DNA of 64,000 bases from Nonomuraea turcica (GTDB lineage Bacteria; Actinomycetota; Actinomycetes; Streptosporangiales; Streptosporangiaceae). Numbering within the stretch: the first letter of the stretch is position 1; each line of letters starts with the position of its first letter. The stretch lies in the NCBI RefSeq assembly GCF_030718205.1, contig NZ_JAUZQF010000003.1, positions 496,001-560,000 of the forward strand, written 5' to 3'. A program made the position numbers and the translations under genes. Shown piece by piece: positions 34,914 through 44,017 of the stretch. The notes beneath the pieces were generated by a model. That model was not told the origin of the DNA, did not search any database, and saw only the letters and a program-made list of their open reading frames with translations.

Positions 34914-36464
34914 TCACACGAGCTCCTCCGTGTCCACCACCTTGCCGGCGAACGGGTCCTCCGCCTTCAGCTCCGCCTTCGCGACCTTCCCGCTGGGGGT
35001 GTACGGCAGTGTGTCCCGGAACTCGAGATAGCGGGGGATCTTGAAGCGCGCCAGCCCCTGCCGGCACCAGGCGAGGATCTCGGCCACGGTCACCGTGCTC
35101 CCCGGCTTCAGCACGATGATGGCCTTGACCTCTTCGTCGCGCCGAGGGTCGGGCACGGGGATCGCGCTGACCTCGAGGACACCGGGCAGGGCGGAGATGT
35201 GCTGTTCGACCTCGGCGGCGGAAATGTTCTCTCCGCTCCTGCGGATCATGTCCTTGATGCGGCCGACATAGAAGTGCTCGCCGTCCGCGGTCTTGCGGAC
35301 GATGTCGCCGGTCCTGAACCATCCGCCCGGCAGGAACAGCTCGGCGTTCACCTCGGGGCGGTTGTGGTACCCGAGCATCATGCCCGGCCCACGCAGGCAG
35401 AACTCGCCCGGCTCGCCGGGGGGCACCTCGGCGCCGGTGGCGTCGATCACCTTGGACTCGCGGTCGGGCAGGCACCATCCCATGGAGTTGGAGCCGACCA
35501 GATCGGTGCGGTGCCAGGGAACGAACGTCCCGGACCCGGTCTCGGTGCTCGCGTACCAGTCCCGCGCCATCAGGCCGAAGCGCTCTTCAAGCGGCCGGTG
35601 CAGGCTTGGCGTGAACGCCATGACGGGCGCCTTCTTCAGCTTCAGGCGGCGGTCGAGGTCGGAGGGCGGCTCGTCGAGCAGGCCCTCGTCGATCCAGGCG
35701 AAGTCGATGTCGTGGTCGACGAGCCAGCCCATGAACTTCCTGCGGCTCAGGCCCGGGGTGACGTGCAGGCGGCCACCCGAGGCCAGGACCATCATGAAGT
35801 ACGCCTGGTTCTGCATGTAGTAGAACGGGTGGTCGGCGAGGAGCTCCTGCGGGTCGTCGAAGAGCGCCGCGCCATAGACCCCGAGTTCGAGCCAGTACTC
35901 GTGGGTCAGCAGACAGCCTTTGGGCAGCCCGGTCGTCCCGGAGGTGAACTGGATCCCCACCAGGTCCAGGCGTCCGGCCCGATGTGTCCTGGGGGTGGCC
36001 GGCTGGCTGAGCAGTTCCTCGAACTGCGGGCCGGTCATGATCAGCCGTTCCTCGGGTACGGCCCCGGCGGCGAGCGGGCGCAGATCCTCGGCGGCGACGA
36101 GCCACGACGCCCCGGAGTCCCCGAGCACGAAATCCACTTCGCGGCGGGTGTACTTGGGGTTCAGCGGCACCGCCACGGCGCCGGCCTCGATGACCGCCAG
36201 CCACGCGAGCGGGAACTCGACCTGGTTGCGGAGCATCAGGCCGACCTTGTCTCCCGGGCGCAGCCCCCGGGCCTCCAGCGCCGACCTGATCCGCCCGACG
36301 GCGTCATGGAGTTCGGCCCAGGTCATGCGCTGCCCCGAGTCCACGAAGTGCAGCGCGCCCTTGGCCGGCCAGGTCAGCGCAGCCAGGTCGAGCGACTCGG
36401 GAATCGTGAGCGTCAGCACCTTGTCGTGGTGGGTGGTGAGGTCTACGGACAGCTGGGTGTTCAC
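34914..36464 (-). CDS. Class I adenylate-forming acyl-CoA synthetase (CaiC-like)
   Basis: ATP-dependent acid:CoA ligase of 516 residues. Motifs in order: FTSGTTGLPKGCLLTHE (phosphate loop, about 172), WYASTETGSG (about 305), WFRTGDIV (about 395), FYVGRIKDMIRRSGENISAAEVE (hinge) and the catalytic Lys in PSGKVAKAEL. It groups by sight with crotonobetaine/long-chain-type ligases rather than NRPS domains. GTG start with GAGGAG upstream. It follows the MaoC gene in an operon headed by operator O2. It likely activates the acid freed by the amidase or esterases. Confidence 0.87.
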   Translation of the reverse strand: MNTQLSVDLTTHHDKVLTLTIPESLDLAALTWPAKGALHFVDSGQRMTWAELHDAVGRIRSALEARGLRPGDKVGLMLRNQVEFPLAWLAVIEAGAVAVPLNPKYTRREVDFVLGDSGASWLVAAEDLRPLAAGAVPEERLIMTGPQFEELLSQPATPRTHRAGRLDLVGIQFTSGTTGLPKGCLLTHEYWLELGVYGAALFDDPQELLADHPFYYMQNQAYFMMVLASGGRLHVTPGLSRRKFMGWLVDHDIDFAWIDEGLLDEPPSDLDRRLKLKKAPVMAFTPSLHRPLEERFGLMARDWYASTETGSGTFVPWHRTDLVGSNSMGWCLPDRESKVIDATGAEVPPGEPGEFCLRGPGMMLGYHNRPEVNAELFLPGGWFRTGDIVRKTADGEHFYVGRIKDMIRRSGENISAAEVEQHISALPGVLEVSAIPVPDPRRDEEVKAIIVLKPGSTVTVAEILAWCRQGLARFKIPRYLEFRDTLPYTPSGKVAKAELKAEDPFAGKVVDTEELV

Positions 36465-36494
36465 GGTGTTGCCGGTCTCCTCGTCGGGGGGCGT

Positions 36495-36983
36495 TCAGGA
36501 GGTGGGCGAGGCCCAGAGGACGCGCTGCGTGGCCACGAATCCGGGGCGTTCGCGTGCCGCGACCTCGGCCGTGCAGTCGATGACCAGCAGGTGACCCTGC
36601 CGGCCCCGGTCGATCACCTGGGTGATGGTGCCGCGGATGCGGAAACGGTCGTCGTGCCGCACGACGGACACGAAGCGGACGTTGTCCAGCCCGTAGTTCC
36701 AGGCGATCCAGGGGCCCTCGGACCACAGCGCGTGGTTGAAGAGGTAGTCCAGCATCCCGAGGAGGTGATAGCCCTCCACCAGGTCCTCGCCATATCCCTC
36801 AGCGCCGCCGTAGGGATGGGGATAGTCGTCCAGGTAGGTGGCCTTTTCGAAGATCGCCGACCGGTCGGCGTCCATGCTGAACCAGGGGGTCACGAAGGAC
36901 TTGCCCAGGAGTGTCGGAGCCTCGGACGGGTGACGCGTGCTGAGGGTCACGACCTCGGACAGGTCGGACAGATCGATGGCCAT
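36495..36983 (-). CDS. MaoC-like (hot-dog) dehydratase/hydratase
   Basis: Hot-dog-fold protein of 162 residues. Features include the helical opening SEAPTLLGKSFVTPWFSMD, then DLVEGYHLLGMLDYLFNHAL where MaoC proteins hold the catalytic Asp/His region, then FRIRGTITQVIDRGRQGHLLVIDC. Enoyl-CoA hydratase or thioesterase activity on an acyl-CoA is possible; the classical D-x-N-x-x-H motif is not clear, so this is tentative. I chose ATG at 36983; another ATG at 36992 is in frame. First gene of the pair with the ligase, 18 bp from operator O2. Confidence 0.68.
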   Translation of the reverse strand: MAIDLSDLSEVVTLSTRHPSEAPTLLGKSFVTPWFSMDADRSAIFEKATYLDDYPHPYGGAEGYGEDLVEGYHLLGMLDYLFNHALWSEGPWIAWNYGLDNVRFVSVVRHDDRFRIRGTITQVIDRGRQGHLLVIDCTAEVAARERPGFVATQRVLWASPTS

Positions 36984-37000
36984 GCTCGCCATCCCTTCCG

Positions 37001-37020
37001 TATGTAACAGTTGTTATAAA
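37001..37020. promoter_or_regulatory. Regulon operator O2, before maoC-ligase
   Basis: TATGTAACAGTTGTTATAAA, with TATGTAAC matching O1 and O5 and TGTT in the second half. Lies 18 bp before the MaoC start and in an AT-rich stretch likely to hold the -10 element. Confidence 0.55.
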
Positions 37021-37031
37021 TAAAGGGAAGG

Positions 37032-37057
37032 AGTGTCCCCGGGGGATCAGGGACACT
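37032..37057. terminator. Terminator of the dpp operon
   Basis: AGTGTCCC...GGGACACT, 8-bp stem with a 10-base loop, 4 bp downstream of the last dpp gene on the minus strand. Confidence 0.6.
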
Positions 37058-37060
37058 GCG

Positions 37061-37870
37061 TCAGAAGGCGTCCGCCGACGACCGGCGGCGGGGAGTCCAG
37101 CCCGGGCGCGGCACCGCGTCCAGCAGCTGCCTCGTGTAGCTCTCGCGCGGGCTGTCGAGGACGTCGGCGGTCTGGCCTTGTTCGACGAGCTCGCCTGTGC
37201 ACATGACCAGGCACCGGTCGCTGACCTGGCGGACCACCGCCAAGTCGTGTGAGACGAAAAGGTAGGAGATGCCGCGCCGTTCCCGAAGGTCGATCAGCAG
37301 GTTGAGCACCTGAGACTGGACACTGACGTCCAGTGCCGCGACGGCCTCGTCGAGGATCAAGAGGCGGGGCTCCAGGGCGAGCGCGCGGGCGATCGCGACG
37401 CGCTGCCTCTGGCCACCGGACAGGCTTCTCGGGTACTCCGCAGCGAGCCGCTCATCGAGCCCGACCTCGTCGAGCAGTTCGGCGACCCGGGTCAAACGCC
37501 GTGCTTTGGACAAGCGGAAATGCACAGAGAGCAGCTCTGCGATCGCCGAGCCTATTCTCTGCCGGGGATCCAGCGACCCGAACGGGTCCTGGAAGACCAT
37601 CTGGATGTCCCGGTCACCGCGCCGTCGGCGGGCCCGCGGCCCGGCGATCGGACGCCCGTCGAGCTGCACCTCACCGGCCGTCGCCGACTCCAGCCCGGCG
37701 ATGATCCGCGCCGTGGTGGTCTTGCCGGAGCCTGATTCGCCGACGATGGCCAGCGACTCGCCCTGGCGCAGATCGAAGGTGAGGTCGTTCACCGCCACCA
37801 GGCCCGAGCCCGGCCTGTCGCCTTCGAAGACTTTGCGCAGTCCCCGTACGCGCAGGAGCGGTTCAGTCAT
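37061..37870 (-). CDS. Dipeptide/oligopeptide-type ABC transporter ATPase (DppF-like)
   Basis: ATPase of 269 residues. Walker A GESGSGKTTTAR (about 45), Q-loop VFQDPFGSLDPRQR, signature LSGGQRQRVAIARAL, Walker B LLILDEAVAALD and H-loop LFVSHDLA. Walker B ends DEA instead of the usual DEP, a small oddity. ATG overlaps the DppD stop (37867-37870). Fifth and last gene of an operon under operator O3. Confidence 0.9.
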   Translation of the reverse strand: MTEPLLRVRGLRKVFEGDRPGSGLVAVNDLTFDLRQGESLAIVGESGSGKTTTARIIAGLESATAGEVQLDGRPIAGPRARRRRGDRDIQMVFQDPFGSLDPRQRIGSAIAELLSVHFRLSKARRLTRVAELLDEVGLDERLAAEYPRSLSGGQRQRVAIARALALEPRLLILDEAVAALDVSVQSQVLNLLIDLRERRGISYLFVSHDLAVVRQVSDRCLVMCTGELVEQGQTADVLDSPRESYTRQLLDAVPRPGWTPRRRSSADAF

Positions 37871-38868
37871 GCCCGGGCTCCTTCCCGAAGAGCCGGCTCC
37901 AGCTCTTCGGCGTGGTGGCAGGCCACCGTCCGGGCCCCTACCCGGCGTGGCGCAGGTCGTTGGGTCCGGCATTGGCCGGTGGCGTGGGCGCACCGTGAGG
38001 CGAACACGCACCCCTCGCCCACCTCGAAGGCCGAGACGGGCCGTCCCGGTATCGATACGGGTCGTCTGACGCTCGTCGGGCTCGGCCTGGAGGCCAGCAA
38101 GGCCGCCGTGTACGGGTGGCGCGGAGCGGCGTAGATGTCGGCCGCCGGGCCGTGTTCCACGACCACGCCCGCGTACATGACGGCCAGTGAGTCCGTGACG
38201 GCGGCGGCGAGGTCCAGGTCGTGGGTGATGAACAGCATGCCGAGGGAACGTTCGCGGATCTGCTCGGCGAGGATGGCCATGACGTCGGATTGGACCGTCA
38301 TGTCCAGCGCCGTGGTCGGTTCGTCCGCCAGGATCAGTTCCGGGGAGGGCAGCAGGGCCATCACGATCATCATGCGTTGGAGGAGGCCGCCGGACAGCTG
38401 GTGCGGATACTGCGCGATGCGCCGTTCGGGGTCGGGCACACCGACATCGCGAAGCAGGGCGCAGGCGGCCTCCAGCGCCTCGGCGCGGCGCATCATCCTG
38501 CTGGCGACCACCCCTTCGACGAGGAAGTCGCCGACCGTGCGCAGCGGGTTGATGTGCGCCCGCGGGTCCTGGTAGATCATGGCGACGCGCTGTGCGCGAA
38601 AGTCGGCGAGTTCTCTGCCCTTCATGTCCAGGATGGAGTGGCCGCGGAAGCCGACCTTGCCCGTCGCCACCGCCCCGCGGGGCAGCAGGCCCATCACCGC
38701 CTTGGTGGTCATGGACTTGCCCGACCCGGACTCGCCGACCAGCCCTACCGACTCGCCGGGCGCGACCGACAGGGACGCGTCGTGGATGACCGTGCGCGGC
38801 GCGGCGCGCCGGTCGCGTGGAGGAAGCTCGACATGCAGGTGCTCGATGTCGAGAAGCCGCTCTTTCAC
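37867..38868 (-). CDS. Dipeptide/oligopeptide-type ABC transporter ATPase (DppD-like)
   Basis: ATPase of 333 residues. Walker A GESGSGKSMTTK, Q-loop IYQDPRAHINPLRTVGD, signature LSGGLLQRMMIVMAL, Walker B LILADEPTTALD. The C-terminal extension with Cys-containing CVFASRCAHATGQC is the oligopeptide-ATPase tail that may bind an iron-sulphur cluster. GTG start overlaps the DppC stop by GTGA (38865-38868). Confidence 0.9.
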   Translation of the reverse strand: MKERLLDIEHLHVELPPRDRRAAPRTVIHDASLSVAPGESVGLVGESGSGKSMTTKAVMGLLPRGAVATGKVGFRGHSILDMKGRELADFRAQRVAMIYQDPRAHINPLRTVGDFLVEGVVASRMMRRAEALEAACALLRDVGVPDPERRIAQYPHQLSGGLLQRMMIVMALLPSPELILADEPTTALDMTVQSDVMAILAEQIRERSLGMLFITHDLDLAAAVTDSLAVMYAGVVVEHGPAADIYAAPRHPYTAALLASRPSPTSVRRPVSIPGRPVSAFEVGEGCVFASRCAHATGQCRTQRPAPRRVGARTVACHHAEELEPALREGARA

Positions 38869-39719
38869 GTGCTCACCCCGATCCGCGTGGAGAGGCGTTC
38901 GCCGAGGATGTTGAAGGAGACCACCGCCAGGACGATCAGCAGCCCGGCGGACAGGCTCTGCTGGAGTGCTCCATCGAGCATCTCCGGGCGCCCCTCATTG
39001 ACCATCACGCCCCACTCCGCCTGCGGAGGCTGCACCCCGAGGCCGAGAAAGGAGATCGCGCCGAAGTCCATCAGCGCCCAGCCGAATGCCAGGGTCCCCT
39101 GCGCCACCGCCAGCGGGGCGACGTTGCGCAGCACATGCCGGGTGCAGATGCGCCAGCCCGACAGGCCGGCCAAGCGGCACGCCTCGACATAGGGCAGACG
39201 GCACTCGCGCACCGCCGCGCTGCGCACGACTCGTGCGACGTAGGGGATATAGATCAATGACAGTGCGATCACGGGTGTCCATAGGCCGGTTCCGAGGACT
39301 GCGGCCGCCAACACGGCCACCAGGACCCCCGGCACCGCGAACATGATCTCCAGCACTCGGGCCGTCATCCGGTCGACCTTGCCACCGTGATACGCGGCGG
39401 CGATGGCGATGGCCGTTCCGAGCACGGAGCTGATCAGGACGGTGACGGCGGGGGCCATGAGACTCGGCCGTGCTCCGGCCAGCAGCCGGGACAGCAGGTC
39501 GCGTCCAAGTGAGTCGGTGCCGAGCAGGTGCTGCGCCGATGGCCCTTGGCCGGCGGCGAGAATGTCGGTCTCATCCGGCGGATAGGGGGCCAGGAAGGGG
39601 CCGAACAGCGCGAGCAGAACGAGGGCTGCGCACAACAGGCCCGCCACGGTCAGCACCAGGTCGTTGCGGGCGAGCCGTCCCCCCAGGACGGGGGAGGGCG
39701 CCAGATGCGCGGTGCTCAC
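38865..39719 (-). CDS. ABC transporter permease DppC-like
   Basis: Inner-membrane permease of 284 residues. The N-terminal helix VLTVAGLLCAALVLLALFG is followed by the exported segment HLLGTDSLGRDLLSRLLAGARPSL, the DppC signature, and the EAA-type loop YVEACRLAGLSGWRICTRHVLRN. GTG start; GGAGG overlaps the end of the dppB gene 3 bp upstream. Confidence 0.9.
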   Translation of the reverse strand: MSTAHLAPSPVLGGRLARNDLVLTVAGLLCAALVLLALFGPFLAPYPPDETDILAAGQGPSAQHLLGTDSLGRDLLSRLLAGARPSLMAPAVTVLISSVLGTAIAIAAAYHGGKVDRMTARVLEIMFAVPGVLVAVLAAAVLGTGLWTPVIALSLIYIPYVARVVRSAAVRECRLPYVEACRLAGLSGWRICTRHVLRNVAPLAVAQGTLAFGWALMDFGAISFLGLGVQPPQAEWGVMVNEGRPEMLDGALQQSLSAGLLIVLAVVSFNILGERLSTRIGVST

Positions 39720-39722
39720 GGC

Positions 39723-40697
39723 CTACCTCCTTTCCCGCAGCCGCGGGTCGAGGGTCGTCTGAGCGAGGTCGATGACGGTCATGACGACGACGAAAACGGT
39801 GACGATGATGAGAGAGACGGCGTTGACCACGGCATAGTCCTTGCTGATGACGCTCTTGATCAGCAGCGATCCGAGACCGTCGATCGCGAAGGCGGACTCC
39901 ACGACGGCCGTGCCCGCGACCAGGCTGGCGCACATGAGGCCGGAGACGGTGAGCACCGGGATGGCCGCGTTGCGCACCACGTGCCGCCGCAGGACGATCG
40001 ACCATGGCAGCCCTCGCCCGACGGCCGTGGATACGTGCTCGCGCCCCGCCTCCTCGCCGACGGCCGCCGTCGTCATCTGCGCGATGTAGGCGGCACCGCT
40101 CATCGAGAGCGCAAGCGCGGGAAGCGTCAGATGCCACAGTCGATCGGCGAGGCCGGTTCCCGCGCCGTAGGTGGGGAACCAGCCCAGCCTGACGGCGAAC
40201 ATGCCGATGAGCAGCGCTGCCGCGACGAACCCCGGGATCGCCACGCCGAGCCCGGTCAGAGCGTTCACCACGGGGCGCCACCGTAGGTTTACTCCGCCGA
40301 AGACGCCCAGCCCGATGCCGATCACCAGAGTGATCAGTGCGGAAAGCGCCACGAGGGCGAGCGTGGTCACGATGCGCGGGCCCAGCAGTGCGCTCACCTC
40401 CTGGCGGTAGGTCAGCGATGTGCCGAGGTCGCCGTGCAGCACGCCGGTCAGCCAGTGCCAGTAGCGGACGAGCAGGGGGTCGTCGAGCCCGAGCTGGGCT
40501 GTCAGCGCGGCACGCTGCTCGGCCGTGGCCCGCTGCCCGAGTAGCTGGGAGACCGGGTCGCCGGGAGCGGACGCCAGTGCGGCGTACACCACGAAGGATG
40601 AGACGAGCAGTGTGACGCATGCTCCGGCGACCTTGCTCAGGAGTGTTGTGACCGTCGTCCGGCCGGCCCGGCGCGGTGGCCCGGAGCCCTTCGCCAT
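39723..40697 (-). CDS. ABC transporter permease DppB-like
   Basis: Inner-membrane permease of 324 residues with the N-terminal helix VTLLVSSFVVYAALASAPGDPV, the dipeptide-permease segment LLVRYWHWLTGVLHGDLGTSLTYRQEVS pattern, and the EAA loop HVSTAVGRGLPWSIVLRRHVVRNAAIPV. I chose ATG at 40697 (14 bp after the binding-protein stop, GGGA upstream); an upstream in-frame start would overlap the preceding gene. Confidence 0.88.
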   Translation of the reverse strand: MAKGSGPPRRAGRTTVTTLLSKVAGACVTLLVSSFVVYAALASAPGDPVSQLLGQRATAEQRAALTAQLGLDDPLLVRYWHWLTGVLHGDLGTSLTYRQEVSALLGPRIVTTLALVALSALITLVIGIGLGVFGGVNLRWRPVVNALTGLGVAIPGFVAAALLIGMFAVRLGWFPTYGAGTGLADRLWHLTLPALALSMSGAAYIAQMTTAAVGEEAGREHVSTAVGRGLPWSIVLRRHVVRNAAIPVLTVSGLMCASLVAGTAVVESAFAIDGLGSLLIKSVISKDYAVVNAVSLIIVTVFVVVMTVIDLAQTTLDPRLRERR

Positions 40698-40711
40698 TAT
40701 GGTGATCCCTG

Positions 40712-42367
40712 CTATCCGGCGGTGCCGATGAAGGCCATCTGCGGCATGGACCAATAGGCGAACGATGTGATGGCGCCGGTGAGCCGGTGGTTGAGGAAGG
40801 TGATGGTGCTGTTCTCGATCAGCGGGATGAGCGCCGAGTCCGGCTCGGAGATCTCCTGGACGGCAATGATCAGCTTTGCCCGTTTCACGGGGTCGAACGT
40901 CTGTCGAGCCTCGGTGAGCAGTTTGGTGACTTCGGCGTTGTCGTAGTCGGTGTAGTTGTAGGGCTGGCCTGGCAGCAGGTTGAAGCCCATGGGTTCGAGC
41001 GGGTCCTGGGCCACATTGAAGCTCGACGAGAGCAGCAGGTCGATGCCCTCGCGCTTGGTGGCGTCGTAGGCCGCCTGGTCGAACGCCAGCGGCGTGAGCG
41101 GATTGATCTTGATGTTGATCCCTGCCTGCTTGGCCTGCTGCTGGACGAGCTGGGCGGTGCGGGAGCCGCTGTCGTCCCCGCCCTTGATCGCCAGAACGAG
41201 TTCCTGACCTTGGTAGCCGGACTGCGTGACCAGTGCTTTGGCCTTGGCGATGTCGAATGAGCGCTCTTTGACGAAGGGCTGGTATGCCGCCTGGTAGATC
41301 TGCTTTTGGTCGTTCGGCCAGGTGGTGGTGGACAGGCTCGTGTAGGTGGGCGTCGCCGCGCCGTTGAACACCACTTTGGCCAGAGCTTCGCGATCGATGA
41401 TCGTCTGGAGTGCTTGGCGCAGCTTGATGTTGTCCAGCGGCCCGTCAGGCCGGGCGACGGCCATTCCCGTAGATTGCATGGACGGTCCGAACACCAGCCT
41501 GCCTGCTTTCGACGACCGCAGTGCGGGAACGGCCGAAGGGGAGATCTCGTAGGCTCCGTCGATCTCGCCGGCGTTCAGCGCCTGGGTCAGTGCCGTGCTG
41601 TCGGAGACGAAGGTGAACTTCACCGACTTGGCCAAAGCCCGGCGTTCGGGGTTCCAATAGCTGTCATTGCGGGAGAGGGCGATGCTGTCTCCGCTCCTCC
41701 ATGACTCCAGCTTGAAGGGGCCGCTGCACATCACCCCGCCGCCGGGCGTGCCGAGGTTCTTGCCGGCGCGCTCGGCGTGCGCCTTCTGGATGACCATCCC
41801 CGCGATGCTGGCCATCTCGTTGTTGAACAGCGCGTCCGGGGTGGAGAACTTCACGGTCACCTTGTCGCCGGCGGCCTTGATGCTCTCCACGTTCTGATAG
41901 ATGAAGCTGACGATCGACGACGGGTCCTTGGCCCGGTTCATGCTGTAGGCGACGTCCTCGGCCGTCAGCGGATCGCCGTTCCAGAACTTCACTCCGTCGC
42001 GGATCTTGTAGACGAGAGTGCGCGGATCGACCTGCTCGTAGGTGGCCAGCTGGGGCGTCAAGCCGAACTCGGCGTCCGTCTTCAGCAGCGCGTCGCAAAG
42101 GTTTCCGACGACCTGGCCGCCCCCATAGGTGGCCGCGTTCGAGGGGAACAGCGTGTCCGGCTCCCCGCTGAGATTCCAGGTGATCTGCTCCACCTCGCCC
42201 TTGGCTGCAGGCAGACTCGAGACGAGTTCGGCGGACGTGGTCTCATTGGCTCCGCCGGAGGTGGATTCCGGATCTGCCGAGCAGGCGCCCAGACTCAGGA
42301 GGACAAGGGCGACGGCGGTGCCTCGAAGGGGAGCGACGAGGGGCCGCCGTGGTGGACTTACGGGCAT
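40712..42367 (-). CDS. Dpp/Opp-type extracellular solute-binding lipoprotein
   Basis: Binding protein of 551 residues, cluster C (SBP family 5). The signal ends in the lipobox LGAC (about 29). YKIRDGVKFWNGDPLTAEDVAYSMNR (in two short parts: YKIRDGVKFWNG and LTAEDVAYS) is the family signature. Ligands of the family include peptides, nickel, opines and amides. ATG with AAGGAG 7 bases upstream. First gene of the five-gene operon; operator O3 lies about 54 bp upstream. It presumably brings in the substrate of the neighbouring amidase and esterases. Confidence 0.9.
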   Translation of the reverse strand: MPVSPPRRPLVAPLRGTAVALVLLSLGACSADPESTSGGANETTSAELVSSLPAAKGEVEQITWNLSGEPDTLFPSNAATYGGGQVVGNLCDALLKTDAEFGLTPQLATYEQVDPRTLVYKIRDGVKFWNGDPLTAEDVAYSMNRAKDPSSIVSFIYQNVESIKAAGDKVTVKFSTPDALFNNEMASIAGMVIQKAHAERAGKNLGTPGGGVMCSGPFKLESWRSGDSIALSRNDSYWNPERRALAKSVKFTFVSDSTALTQALNAGEIDGAYEISPSAVPALRSSKAGRLVFGPSMQSTGMAVARPDGPLDNIKLRQALQTIIDREALAKVVFNGAATPTYTSLSTTTWPNDQKQIYQAAYQPFVKERSFDIAKAKALVTQSGYQGQELVLAIKGGDDSGSRTAQLVQQQAKQAGINIKINPLTPLAFDQAAYDATKREGIDLLLSSSFNVAQDPLEPMGFNLLPGQPYNYTDYDNAEVTKLLTEARQTFDPVKRAKLIIAVQEISEPDSALIPLIENSTITFLNHRLTGAITSFAYWSMPQMAFIGTAG

Positions 42368-42420
42368 GAGGCACTCCTTTGATCAGGCCCCGTGCAGGTC
42401 AGCGCGATATGGCAACGGAA

Positions 42421-42442
42421 CATATAACGCTTGTTTCAAAAC
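42421..42442. promoter_or_regulatory. Regulon operator O3, before the dpp operon
   Basis: CATATAACGCTTGTTTCAAA and flanks. The core TAACG-N2-TGTTTCA equals that of O5. It lies 54 bp before the binding-protein start in the divergent dpp/amidase region. Confidence 0.6.
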
Positions 42443-42507
42443 CACAAGGGTTCGTTTTCTTGCCGTTGGCGGACTGTCCACCTCTTGACGAGGGGCCGGG
42501 CGGCCGG

Positions 42508-42530
42508 TTTTATAAAGCTTGTTCCATATC
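42508..42530. promoter_or_regulatory. Regulon operator O4, before the amidase operon
   Basis: TTTTATAAAGCTTGTTCC followed by ATATC. The right half TGTT-C-CATATC matches O5; the left half is shifted by two bases. It lies 50 bp before the amidase start. Confidence 0.55.
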
Positions 42531-42579
42531 CTGGCCCCTTCTGGACATCGAGGACCCCCATCGTGAGTGAGGTATGCCC

Positions 42580-43998
42580 ATGGTCGCTGAGCTGATCTGG
42601 ATGGGCGCGTACGAATTGAGCGACCTGATCCGTCGCAAAGAGGTGTCGCCCGTCGAAGTGGTCGACGCGGTCCTCGCGCGCCTGGAGGAGGTCAACCACG
42701 CGATCAACGCCTTCGTCACCGTGACCGCCGAGTCCGCCAGGGAACAGGCGAAGCAGGCCGAGGCCGCAGTCTTTCGGGGCGGCGATCTTCCCCCGTTGCA
42801 CGGCCTGCCGATCACAGTGAAGGACCTCATCGACACTGCGGGTGTCCGCACCACCTACGGCTGCGTGCGGTTCACGGACCACGTACCGGACACCGACGCG
42901 ATCTCCTGGGCGAGGCTCAAAGCAGCCGGCGCCATCCTCATCGGGAAGACCACCACCCCCGAGTTCGGCATGCTCGGCGTGACCGACAGTTACCTGACCG
43001 GCAGCACCGGCACCCCCTGGAACCCGGCGCACACGGCCGGCGGCTCCAGCGGGGGCGCGGCCGCGGCGGTGGCGGCGGGGATCGCCCCCCTCGCCTGGGG
43101 TTCGGACGGCGGCGGCTCGATTCGGGTGCCGGCCGCGAGTTGCGGCGTCGTGGGCTTCAAGGTGTCGAGCGGCCGCATCCCCTCTCGCGGGTCCCAGGAC
43201 GGTGACTCCACCGATGGGCCCCTTACCCGGCGCGTGATCGACACGGCGATGCTGCTGGACGCGACGGTCGGCCCGCATCACCAGGACCGGTTCTCACTTC
43301 CGGCGACCGGTGAGAACTACGTGGAGGCGGCGCTGCGCGGCGTCGACCTCGCCGGGCTGCGCTTCGCCTACAGCATCGGCCTGGACCAGGGGCCGGTGGA
43401 CCCGGAGACGCGCGGCGTCGTCGACGCGGCGATGAGCCGGCTGTCGGCCGCAGGTGGGGCAGTGGTCGACACCGTCTCCATGGACCTGCCGGACGCGATC
43501 GACAACTTCCTCACGTACTGGTCTCCGGAGTTCTCCGACCACCTCCATATGATCTTTCCGCCCGGGACCGAGGCATGGCCGGCCATGAAGGAGATCGCCG
43601 AGTTCGGACGCACTCTCTCGGCCGCCGATGTGAGTCGATCCCTGCGCCAGACCAAGACGCAAATCTACGACGGCTTCGACCGCGTCCTGCAGGAATACGA
43701 CTTCATCGTCACCGCCACCACGCCCACGCCGCCGTTCCCCCACAACGCTCCCGGCGGTGCAGAGATCGTCGACGGCGAACGGGTGCGCTACCCCGCTCTC
43801 TTCTTCCACCGGCTCACCGAACTGCCCAGCCACGCGGGCCTGCCCGCGGTCTCGATCCCCTGCGGCTTCACCTCCGACGGACTGCCCGTCGGTCTGCAGA
43901 TCATCGGCGGGCCCCACGCGGACGCTGCCGTCATCGAGGTGGCGGCGGCTCTGGAACGGCTCTCACCCTGGCACGATCGCAGACCCGAGCTGCCCTGA
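42580..43998 (+). CDS. Amidase-signature family amidohydrolase
   Basis: Amidase of 472 residues that hydrolyses a carboxamide. The Ser-cisSer-Lys triad is visible: Lys81 in ITVKDLID, cis-Ser156 in AGGSSGGAAAA and nucleophile Ser180 in SDGGGSIRVPAA, with the expected 24-residue spacing. I chose ATG at 42580 because GTGAGGT lies about 6 bases before it; ATG at 42574 is also in frame. First gene of an operon with two CocE-like hydrolases, under operator O4. The substrate is unknown but is expected to be what the dpp system imports. Confidence 0.88.
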   Translation: MVAELIWMGAYELSDLIRRKEVSPVEVVDAVLARLEEVNHAINAFVTVTAESAREQAKQAEAAVFRGGDLPPLHGLPITVKDLIDTAGVRTTYGCVRFTDHVPDTDAISWARLKAAGAILIGKTTTPEFGMLGVTDSYLTGSTGTPWNPAHTAGGSSGGAAAAVAAGIAPLAWGSDGGGSIRVPAASCGVVGFKVSSGRIPSRGSQDGDSTDGPLTRRVIDTAMLLDATVGPHHQDRFSLPATGENYVEAALRGVDLAGLRFAYSIGLDQGPVDPETRGVVDAAMSRLSAAGGAVVDTVSMDLPDAIDNFLTYWSPEFSDHLHMIFPPGTEAWPAMKEIAEFGRTLSAADVSRSLRQTKTQIYDGFDRVLQEYDFIVTATTPTPPFPHNAPGGAEIVDGERVRYPALFFHRLTELPSHAGLPAVSIPCGFTSDGLPVGLQIIGGPHADAAVIEVAAALERLSPWHDRRPELP

Positions 43999-44017
43999 CC
44001 ACGAGGCAAGGAACATC

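Noticed and set aside
35199..37007. 602-residue open frame on the plus strand opposite the acyl-CoA ligase
   Set aside because: No recognisable motifs, whereas the minus-strand ligase has all adenylation motifs in order.
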